Shown in pieces: positions 12,601 through 21,754 of a stretch of 64,000 nt of DNA. Within the stretch, counting starts at the first letter, position 1; each line of letters starts with the position of its first letter. A program made the position numbers and the translations under genes. The DNA lies in contig SNVD02008177.1 of assembly GCA_013180625.2 (NCBI GenBank), positions 248,001 to 312,000 on the forward strand, read 5' to 3'. The notes beneath the pieces are model-generated. The model searched no databases. It was not told where the DNA came from and saw nothing but the letters and a program-made list of their open reading frames with translations. Origin of the DNA: Boswellia sacra. Taxonomy: Eukaryota > Streptophyta > Magnoliopsida > Sapindales > Burseraceae.

Positions 12601-13340
12601 CCTTTGGTAGGGATTTTTGGCATTTCTTTATTTCCAAGATTTATAGTCATCTCAATGATTACTATTTATGCGATCTCGTCCTCTTCCTTGTCCTCGTCGT
12701 CATCCTCGTCCTTGGGCATTAAAATTACTAGCATTAGCTTTTGAGAATGGTAAAGAGCTAGTAGGACATGGATGATGATTTTTCATCAATAGCTCATTAT
12801 GTTGTTCAGCAAGAAGGAGACAAGTAATCAGTTTTGAATACTTCTTAAAATGACGCTCTTGATATTATTGCTGCAGGAGCACATTCGAGGCATAAAATGT
12901 AGACAATGTTTTGTCTATCAAAGTATCATCAGATATATTTTTACTATATAATTTTAATTCTGCAACAATAGCATAAAAAGCATAATTATACTTAGAAACT
13001 GATTTAAAATTCTGGAATCTTAATTGATCGAAGGCATGTTTAACCATGGGCAAAAACACATCCCTTTGGTGGTCAAATCTTTCCTTTAAGCTTTTCCAAA
13101 ATACTATTAGGTCCTTTTCAGAAATACATTAGATCTTCGAGTCCTCACACAGATGGTGGCACATAAAATTCATTACTTTGGCCCTTTCTTGTAGAGTTGC
13201 CTGATTACGTTTCATTATAGGATGTTCTAAATTTTCTACACACAAATGTGATTGAATATTTGTGGTCCATATTAGATACCCTTTTATTTCTAGGATCAAG
13301 GCAATGAACTTTCAGGCTCTTCAAGTTGGACATTTTGTAA
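9648..13340 (-). pseudogene. Ty1/copia relic: gag, protease, integrase, first half of RT
   Basis: The upstream part of the copia element whose end is at 1-747. On the minus strand, in order: gag-like LRFQNFKSVSKYNYAFYAIV (12865-13059); a degraded zinc knuckle CYRCGMIGYWSC near 12500 with the histidine lost; a protease-region relic DLYLIDGATTHTILKHEKYL (11965-12165); pre-integrase LWHDHLGHPESTMMRRI (11443-11709); integrase IKSIHLDNAGEFTSKAF near 11300; the region after integrase (RHQHRLGIYVGYNSLS, 10715-11005); then RT GYKWVFTRKRNEKNEIVKYK and the ARLVTQGFSQRPSIEFVEIY block (9815-10138). Every domain is in a different frame or has stops. No LTR was recognised at its right end, which is ragged near 13340. 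Confidence 0.88.
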
Positions 13341-14770
13341 AACTTCTGGTTCACTTGACAATTTCAGAACTTCAGGTTTACAAACTTCAGGTTTATAATG
13401 ATAACTATTTATAACAGTATGAAAAGAAATAAATAAACAAAAAGTAGAGAAGCAATATAATAAGAAATAAAATTTACAATAAATACAAACTAAATGAAAA
13501 TATAAAGTATTCTTGTTTGATGTGAATGATCCAAATTAATGATAACTATAGAGCATATTTCCAAGAATAACCAAGTAATTTTAATTTATATAGGAGTAAA
13601 AAATGTACTTGTCAAAAACCATTTGTGTTGATAACTTATTATAGTATAAATATAATAGGTAATATAAATATGAAGTGATAATTTAGTTTGCTTTGAAAAG
13701 ATTGTTGGAGGATTAGAAGATGCGGTGTCGTGAAGTGTAAGTATAAAAGAAAGGAATTGAAGTATACAAGAATCTTATTATTCATTCTTGTGGAGATCAA
13801 ATTACTATGTTTGATTGTACAGAGGAATATGTTAATTTTTTTCAATAAGTGAGTAATACTACATACTGAAATTTTTTTCCAATATGTCAAAAATACTTAT
13901 AATATTTTTCATGCTCTAGTATATAACAAAAAATATTAAAAATATATGAAATTAATAATTTTGAAGATTTATATATATAATCTTAATAAAAGATAATATA
14001 TTATTTTTCATGATTTTATATTATATTATATTATTATAAAAATAAATTAATTTAATTTAATTTTAATTTTAATTTAGTTTATATATAAATTTAGTTTTTA
14101 TTTATCATATTATTTATTTACATTAATTTATTTATAAATAAATTAAATATAAAATTTATATTATTTTATTTTATTAAATTTACATATAAATCTAATTTTT
14201 TATATATTATATTTTATATATTTTTTCAAATTTAAATTTATTTATAAATAAATATATAAATATTTATTAATTTATATTATATATATTATATTTATATAAA
14301 TATATCTATCTTAAATATTTATATTGTATTATTTTATTATTTATATAATCTAATTTAAATTTAATTTACATATACATTATTTTTATATATATTATATTTT
14401 TATTTATTAAATTTAATTTTTAAATTTAAATTTATTTATAAATAAATATATTTATTTACATATTTATTAATTTATATATTACATATTATATATAAATATA
14501 TTTATCTTAATTAATTTATATTTATTATATTACTTAGTAATTTAATAAATAATATTTTTATTTATATATATTTATTGATTATATGTATATAAATTTATAT
14601 ATAATTTATTAATTTTTTTAAAAGTTATTATATTAAATATATATATATATATATAAAAGGATAGAATTAAAATTTTTGAAAATATAAAACTCAAATATTA
14701 AAAAGAGTTCACGTTACTCCAATAAAAAAAATATTTAAAACCTGTCAAAAAGTTTAATGCTAGAGCTCAA
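13341..14770. other. AT-rich spacer without genes
   Basis: From about 13900 to 14660 the sequence is almost entirely A and T, with words such as TTTATTTATAAATAAAT repeated and an (AT)n run at about 14638-14656. An 83-codon ORF at 13639-13890 is a by-product of this composition. Just before the gene at 14923, at about 14816-14880, a roughly 30-bp sequence with CCCAGAAACCCGT and CCAAACGGCC is duplicated in tandem. Confidence 0.8.
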
Positions 14771-14922
14771 AATATTAAATAAGTCGATCAAATAAAGATT
14801 GGGTACCATATTCTCGTTCCGACGCCCAGAAACCCGTCCCAAACGGCCTCCGATACCCAGAAACCCCGTACCAAACGGCCCGAAGAGTTAAGAGAGTTTC
14901 TGTTGGATGGGTAAGTGAGAAT

Positions 14923-15724
14923 ATGTGGGTTGGTGGTTGTTTGAGTTCCTTCAATCCAAACCCGGCGGCGGTGGCGATGGCGGTGGGTGTGAAAGAGAGC
15001 CGTGTGCATCGGTTGTTACCGAGAAGCGAAAGAGCTGCCATTCCCAAGTCCAAGTCTAATAATAATGCCGTTATCACTCTTACCGCACCTCAAACACAGT
15101 TGTCTTCTTCCGTCTCTGCGCCGCCTCCGCCATTTACGAGCATCGTTAAAAACCCTCCTGAATTAGGCCTTCTCTCCCTCCTCTTCGTCCTCTCTATGGT
15201 AATTTAATTGCTAACTAAAGCAAAGTTGCAGTCTTTAGTTTAGTCTTAACATTATCGTTATCCATTTCATTGCTTTTCTATTTCCTGCAAGTATAGGTTA
15301 TTGTGGGACTTTCCTCCTTGGCTGTGATTTCAATTCCTACCATGATTGTAAGTTTGATTGATTTCGATCTTCTCTCCCTTCGTTCAAGCAAAGCTCTTTG
15401 TATGTTAATTTTGGTCTTGTGTTCAGGCTTTTAAGAAATTGGGTGTGGCATTCGATAAACTGTCCAAAATAGTTTCTGAAGAGGTGCCTGGAACGTTGTC
15501 TTCCCTCAAACTCTCTGGATTGGAGATCAACGAATTGACTCAACAGCTTACCAGTCTCAGGTATTCTCACATTTCAAACTCCTGCAAGTTTTTGTTTTCA
15601 CTATCTGATGAAATTTCTCCTTATTTCCAGGCAAAAGATGTCGTGTACTCCATATGCCAAGAAGAAAAGCAGAAGCAATAAAAGCACTTCCACGGCACGC
15701 AGAGGCTACCCTGTTGTGGACTGA
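14923..15724 (+). CDS. Small membrane protein with plastid-type N-terminus (DUF948-like), four exons
   Basis: Exons at 14923-15198, 15297-15347, 15427-15560 and 15631-15724, each bounded by GT-AG, join in frame to a 184-residue product. The N-terminus is rich in Ser, Arg and Lys with few acidic residues (VKESRVHRLLPRSERAAIPK), resembling a chloroplast transit peptide. Residues about 79-109 form a hydrophobic segment across the exon 1-2 border (LGLLSLLFVLSMVIVGLSSL). They are followed by an amphipathic helix-like stretch (FDKLSKIVSEEVPGTLSSLK, then LEINELTQQLTSLR) that resembles DUF948-type proteins. The tail is short and very basic (YAKKKSRSNKS). An internal Met at 14977 is an alternative start and is preceded by a GCG-rich context. 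Function is unknown; plastid membrane location is inferred. It is convergent with the thioesterase gene, with a 1.35-kb spacer. Confidence 0.82.
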
Positions 15725-17073
15725 TTTCACCTCTTTTGTTTGGTTGGTTGAATTATACTCTTAAATATGTGATCTAAAAATGATTATTTGCTCCATTAAG
15801 CTCTACATGTTATCTGTTTTCCAGCAATGTTTTAGAAATCTTTTCCTCTAGGCAACATGTGAAGAGAGACTTGACTTTTGTATAGTGTTATTGACAGAAA
15901 CACCTCTGTTCTCCAAACTAGGATACTTTAATTGGTTTGTTGATATCTCAAGTGATATAAGCATGTAGATGTTGCCTGCTTGGCTGGTGCATTAACTTTG
16001 CTTAAGTGAGTTGTCTCATTGTTGCTTCATGTCCCATCCCTTGAAAATATTAGTGCTGTTAGTTGATCAGTTCCTTCTGCTTGTTACTATCACGGCATCA
16101 GGGACTTTTCTTGGTCCTTCTCATAAAAAATGGCATCAGCTGAAAAGAAAAGCATCAAGTATGCAGTTGTGGATTGCATAAGCTTGAAGCTGTTGGTGAT
16201 CGCAAAAATGGTTCTTCAAGTGACTGGGGGTTCAAGCTTTTAATCCGGATGGTGGGTAGTCTAGTGGGGTTTGTTTTCAGTTTTTGCTCATTACAAGCTC
16301 AATGTGTTATTAGGATTTTAGGCGACAATCATCATTACCTATTTCCCTGTTGAAATTTTGTAGAAATATTTTTTTTTTAATTGAAGATTTTAATGAAAAT
16401 ATGAGGTTGGTGGTTGTGGAGAGTAAGTTATCCAAACTTGTGGGGGCAGGTGTTGGACCAGGCAACTGCTTTCGTTCTTTGTTTTATTATTTGGTGGTTC
16501 AAGAAAAGGAAAATCGGAAGTTGAATTGAAGTACCTAGTAGAAATTGTAGTGAGTGGGACACTTTCCAAAATTTAACCCAAAATTATGCATGCTAAATGA
16601 TATTGTATGAATGTAAAATCTCAACATCAATTATTACATTATCATACCATGAACTTGACAAACATTGATTGAATACACGTTAGTCAGAATGCAAAATTTG
16701 AAAGAAAATTTAGAATGAATATCATTGTTAAGTTGTATTTGGCAAATCAGAGTAGCAAAATTATTCATAAATGACTTGATTCTTGTGATTAGCATTAACA
16801 TCACCATAATAATAATAATGAATTCCAGGGAATTTTAATTTGCTTGAAAGGATATTATATTTTACAAACAACTCAGGACAGTGAGATGAGGGAGCTGATC
16901 ATGGTGATTCTGACATTTTAAACTTTAAAGGTGTAGGTGGCCAAAAAAAAAGGAAAAACCCAATGTGAAAATTTGGAAAGATATGAATGCCCTTAATTTA
17001 TGTCTGCAATATACATTGATTAGAGCTTCTTCTGATTAATTCATTATTGCATAGTCTAAAGAATACAATATTT
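15725..17073. other. Spacer between convergent genes
   Basis: Holds the presumed 3' untranslated regions of the two flanking genes and plain AT-rich sequence. I see no ORF with recognisable similarity, no tRNA and no element with clear ends. Confidence 0.6.
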
Positions 17074-17749
17074 TCACAATTTAGCAAATTTCTTGATACC
17101 GTCTGCTGCGTTCTTGGCATTTTCAGGCACCGGCATGTTACTTAAAAGAGTAACTCTGGATGAAGATACCAAAGATTTGATCTGGGTGTTTGAAGGATCG
17201 ATTTTCCATAGTCGAACCTCCCATACCTTTTACATAAATACATTAAATAAGAAATACAACATAGATACATACATACATGTGTACTGCGGAGAAAAACAGA
17301 AACAGAAACATAAGTAGAAATTTGAGTACCTGGATAGTTTTCCCAACATTGACAGGTTCGGCTTCAGCATGAATATGGTCACCAAGCTCAGCGCGTTTCA
17401 AATGATTGATGCTAAGGTGTATGCCAGCGACTCTCCGGAGGCCAGAAGCCATGTGGGCTCCTAGGCTAGCTAGAGCCTCGGCGATCAAGGCTGACACCCC
17501 GCCGTGTAAGACCTTGAAAGGCTGTAAAAGTTGAAATTGAGAGCAAAACGGATGGAGAAAACTGTAAATAAATAAAGAGAAAGGGAAAAAGAAAAGAGAC
17601 AGAACAAGAGTTGAGTTGACCTGACAGCACTTATAGGTGACATGAAGCTGGCCAGTAACTCTTTTTGGTGACAATTCCTGAATCTCAAAGCCAATTGCAT
17701 GGAGCGGAGCATCGAGTTCTGCCGTCTTGTCTGTGGATGATTGGTCCAT
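17074..17749 (-). CDS. DHNAT1: Peroxisomal 1,4-dihydroxy-2-naphthoyl-CoA thioesterase, hotdog fold
   Basis: Three exons on the minus strand (17621-17749, 17330-17521, 17074-17226) with GT-AG borders, all phase 0, give 157 residues, the usual size for plant DHNAT proteins. The enzyme hydrolyses DHNA-CoA to DHNA in peroxisomes, a step of phylloquinone (vitamin K1) synthesis. Exon 1 begins [20 protein letters not shown]. Exon 2 carries the hotdog helix [20 protein letters not shown], with the HGG...E pattern of this thioesterase family, then [20 protein letters not shown]. Exon 3 ([20 protein letters not shown]) ends in AKL, a canonical C-terminal peroxisomal targeting signal. No stops or frameshifts were found. 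A GAGATG-type hexamer repeat lies just upstream of the ATG, probably in the 5' untranslated region. Assignment to DHNAT1 rather than a sister acyl-CoA thioesterase is from recognition, not alignment. Confidence 0.88.
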
Positions 17750-17753
17750 CAGG

Positions 17754-17800
17754 AATGGAGGAGGAGATGGAGATGGAGATGGAGATGGAGAGGAGAAGAA
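17754..17800. repeat. Hexamer microsatellite (GGAGAT)n upstream of the thioesterase ATG
   Basis: About five tandem copies of GGAGAT, passing into GAGGAGAAGAA. On the coding strand it reads (ATCTCC)n a few bases upstream of the start codon. Confidence 0.85.
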
Positions 17801-19048
17801 GGTGGTGTTGGTTTGGTGGGGTTTGCAAGGTGATGGTATTTGGTAGGTGTAGATGTGCCTATGCGTCGTGTCTCGTGGTGGGAGTAGGTAAAAGCAAAAT
17901 CATATATTGAGATTGGTGTTAATTAGATGTTATTTCAGACCTGACCACAACAAAGCGTGGCCAAATAAACAAAATATATATACACACCCTATCCTATTCT
18001 ACTTATGAATTTTTCGGTCTAAAATGGCGACTTTATCTAAGTGGTCCCCACGTTTGTCTTGTTTGTTGGCCATTCGTTACCATTGAGAGCTACAAACTCT
18101 TAATATATGAAAATTGATTCATTTTTAAAAGCCCTTGTCCATAATTCTGTAATCATGTTCACACACTCTTTATAAATACACGTGTTATTGTCAGTTGAAT
18201 GTTACGTTATTATCTTTAAATAATACGTTAAATTTTTTTAATTAAAAATAATAGTATTAAAATTATAATATTTATATAATTTAAATTTTATATTATGACG
18301 TGATAGTTTAAATAACATAAATTATTAAATGACGATAGATAACAATGTAAAACTTAAAAAAGTATATTGAAAGTTTACAAAAGTTTTACTGTTCACACCA
18401 TCCTGTCTAGTAATTAACAAAAACAAAATAATGGTGAGGGAAATTTATAAAATTACAAAAAAAAATAATGGCGAGGGAAATTTATAAAATTATTTAAATC
18501 ATAGAGTTTCAATAACTTCGACAAACCTCAGAGGTACATCAAAATTCAAAATCGACTCTCCCTTATTTCTATCAGTTATAATTGGATGTCATTTAAAAAT
18601 TTCTGTTCCAACGTTTAGCATTGATAAAATTTAATGTTGGGTCAAAAAATTTAATATTGTTACTTCAACTTTTTACACTGATCTTTTTCGATGACGAGAA
18701 GTTGAAAATGGTTGGATTAGTATTGACAATAATTATTAATTAACTTTTATCTCAATTATTAAAAAACAATAGATCGAGGGTGATTATAATACGTGTTATG
18801 TTAATTAAAATTATAGAAAATTATTAATTATAGATCAAAATTTAAGTTAAAAAATTAAGTTTCAATAGTGGATCCTATCTTGTATTCATCAGTCAAATTA
18901 AACTCTTTTCCAAATCTAGGCGTTGGCTGTTTGGTTAAGGTTACTAATCCTAGGACATTGAAACTTGTCTAGAATAATTTTTTTGGAAAACAAGGTCGCC
19001 TAATGCCAAAATTTGTATGTTGACGAGGGAAGGGGGGTGGCTTCACAT
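17801..19048. other. Spacer without recognised genes
   Basis: The thioesterase promoter region, then AT-rich sequence. At about 18420-18496 a roughly 38-bp segment containing ATAATGGTGAGGGAAATTTA is repeated in tandem with one change. No ORF of substance was seen. Confidence 0.6.
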
Positions 19049-19561
19049 TAAGGGTGGAAATTCGTGTCGTGCGTGCCGACCTATTTAATTATTCGTGTCA
19101 ACACATGAAATACGGATCTGACACGGTTATTAAACGTGTTACCTATATGTTGTAATCGTGTTATAGTTAATTCATATAATTTACTTAATTATTTAATCTA
19201 GTTATACATAATATATTATATTTTATATATTTATATAATTAAAATTATTTTTAGAATATAAATCATTTTTAGTATAAAATATTATTAAAATAATCATAAT
19301 TTATTATTTTATAAATTAATTTATTTTATAATATAAAAATTTCAGTTTTATAATATATATATTGTAAGTAGGTAACAATTTATATCATTAAATGAGTTTA
19401 CATATTAAGAATAGACAAAATATGTTTAACTATTCGTGTCATTAAACAGGTTGGCGTGTTGAACACCCTCAACATGAATCCGACCCATTTATTAATCGTG
19501 TATCGTATTCGTATCATATTCATATCGTATTCACGTGTCGTGTTTCAAATTCTCACTCCTA
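19049..19561 (+). mobile_element. hAT-like non-autonomous element, degenerate ends
   Basis: Left end TAAGGGTGGAAATTCGTGTCG and the reverse complement of the right end (TAGGAGTGAGAATTTGAAAC) are imperfect inverted repeats. The 8-bp flanks are CTTCACAT (19041-19048) and TTTCACGT (19562-19569), identical at 6 of 8 positions. Inner subterminal words CGTGTCGTG and CACGTGTCGTG face each other. The interior is AT-rich and non-coding. Family assignment rests on the TIR type and the 8-bp flank. Confidence 0.62.
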
Positions 19562-20145
19562 TTTCACGTGATAAAAGCTAGAGCATTATAATTGTCATAA
19601 TCATTCAAAATTTTTTATCCACCAACCCAAGACAAGTCAAACTTTCTCCTCTAATTTAAGGTTGAAACGTCAAATTTAGGACATTAAATATGTTATTTGT
19701 GATATTAATATCATGTAATATTTGTGAGAGTGGTTGTATTTCAACCAGCCCGAATTAGAACATAAGTGCGTGTGTGAATCCAATTTATTAATATTTTATG
19801 ATTACAAGTTTATCCCTATTATAAATTATCTAGATTTTCAAATAAAATTTGTATTTCTTACACCCCACTTACATAAATTTGACTTTTAGTTAATTTTACC
19901 CGAAATCTTAGTTTGCTATGGTTTAAAGATTTTTGAGATGGAAAACATCAAAACATAATAATATGGAATTGTAAGTTATAATTATTTTTCAATTTTCTTT
20001 TACCTTTTGTGATTTAATCACAAAAAACAAAACAATTTCATTTGAAGAATAAAGGGATAACAAATATAAGGGATGAGAAATTCCATCTGTAACATTTTTT
20101 CTTTATATCCGAAGTTTAATTTTCATATATGTTTCATTTTAAAAA

Positions 20146-20262
20146 CCGGGGCGGGGGGCGGCGGGGGACTGTTGGAGCGGAGGGGTTTGTGGGGGTGGGG
20201 GGCCGGCGGCGCACGCGAAGGAGTGTGGGGAGTGGTTTTGCGGGTTGGTTGTGTGTTGGGGA
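20146..20262. other. Anomalous G-rich patch
   Basis: About 117 bp of extremely G-rich, C-poor sequence (runs of 4-6 G such as GGGGCGGGGGGCGGCGGGGG) within strongly AT-rich DNA. The 68-codon ORF across it is compositional. It is most likely a gap-filling or sequencing artefact; a G-quadruplex-forming tract is the alternative. Confidence 0.75.
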
Positions 20263-20350
20263 ACCTTAAAAGAGAATAAATTGATTACAATAAATATATA
20301 TCAATTTAAGTCTTTTTTTTGTCTTAGTAGATCTTTATTATTTTTTAGAG

Positions 20351-20546
20351 TAATACTAAGTATATAACAAAGTTGGATAACTTAGCTTATATAACCTGAC
20401 ATGACACAAATTTACTCGGTGAACAAAAATAAATAATAAATTAACGAATTTTTAATAAATAAAATGAGACTTATTTATCTAGTTAATTTGTATCATGTCA
20501 AGTTTTATAAGTTAGGTTGTACAACTTGATTATATGCCTAATATTA
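20351..20546 (+). mobile_element. MITE with long (about 65 bp) terminal inverted repeats
   Basis: The left arm (TAATACTAAGTATATAACAA...) and the reverse complement of the right arm (TAATATTAGGCATATAATCA...) align over about 65 bp, sharing AGTTG, ACTTATA and TTGACATGA/CTGACATGA words. The centre of about 65 bp is AT-rich and non-coding. The outer borders are approximate and I could not fix a target duplication, so the superfamily is open. Confidence 0.72.
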
Positions 20547-20947
20547 TTATATTTTTTAAGAGCTTTTATTTCGAATGGAAATGATGGTGTTGATAGAAAT
20601 AGAGATATGTATAGAGAATAATAGTTGAAGGTTATTTGTATAAAATTATAAAGATGCCATATGAGAAATTTTATTTTTAAATAAGTATAATAAGAAATGA
20701 GCTTTCTTTTAGATCGAAAGTGGAGAGAAAACAATCCCATTTATGTGTTAATAATAATACTGGTACATTGTAGGAATTAAAATACCTCATTAATGCTTAA
20801 AAAGGATCTCACTCTCACAATATTGGGCCTTCAAAATAATTGGGCCAAATGGCCTAAGTCCATACAATTAGGAAAGAGTGATGTACTGATGTTTTATTAG
20901 ATTGGCTAATCCCAATGAAGTAATACGAAGCATGTGCATTATTTAAT

Positions 20948-21072
20948 GGAAAAATTGAAAAAATAAATACTATTAGGGGACTAAAATGAAATATAGATAC
21001 AACATGAAAAATTTTTATGCTATGGACACTTTTTGCACAAAATGACTAAAATACCCTTAATAATTCAATTTA
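20948..21072 (+). repeat. MULE left terminal inverted repeat
   Basis: Pairs with 30227-30351. Shared words include AAATTGAAAAAAT, ACAACATGAAAAATTTT, TGGCACAAAATGACTAAAAT-type and CCTTAATAATTCAATTTA. Confidence 0.93.
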
Positions 21073-21427
21073 GAAAAGAAAGAAAAAGAAGAAAGAAACG
21101 AAACGTAACTCGACTCCTTCCTTCCTACACTGTCCGAAACACTCTTCAACAACTTTGTTTCATTTCATCTCATTGTTTAGTTGTACAGTTGAAGCTGAGC
21201 AACAAGGTAAGACAAACTCTCCTTAATCTCTCTCTAAATGGCGCAAGATTGTTGAAGTAGGTTGTAATGTTTTTGTTATTTATTATTTTGGTAGCTGTCA
21301 ACCGCTTTATGTAGCTTAAAACAGGGATATGTATGTGAACAAAGCTTAGAGATAGTGCGGTTTCTGTTAAAATTTGCTGGAAATTGGAAATCATTGAGAA
21401 AATCTGGTATTGCAGTTGAAGGGAAAG

Positions 21428-21690
21428 AAGACACGATTTGTCGAGCGACATCGCTCGACGCGGCGGATATATAGGATCGACACTCGACATGTCGAGTGTC
21501 ATGTCGAGTGTTGAGTCTACGATTGAGTGTCGAGTTAGTGCGTCGAGTGGAGTGTCGAACGTGTCGATTGTCGGATGTAAGTTTTATCGTGTTTGTGTGT
21601 CGAGTTAGTATGTCGAGTTTGTGTGTCGAGTTATTTTGTCGTGCGTTGAGTGTTGAGTGCATTCCGTCGAGTTATGTCGAGCGTTTGGGC
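21428..21690 (+). repeat. MULE left subterminal TCGA-rich array
   Basis: GTCGAGTGTCGA-type words in irregular order, including a perfect 22-bp palindrome at 21479-21500 (GACACTCGACA followed by its reverse complement). The same word family occurs in the gypsy LTRs of this window. Confidence 0.9.
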
Positions 21691-21754
21691 AGAGTTGTCA
21701 TTTTTGTGACCTTTTTAAGCAATTTCGTAATGATTTTTTGTCCACGGACCTTAT

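Noticed and set aside
14775..15077. 100-codon minus-strand ORF overlapping the plastid protein gene
   Set aside because: It is the antisense shadow of exon 1 of the spliced plus-strand gene, which has conserved splice borders and a coherent protein.
20073..20279. 68-codon ORF through the G-rich patch
   Set aside because: Gly/Trp/Arg-rich only because of the abnormal G-rich composition; probable artefact.
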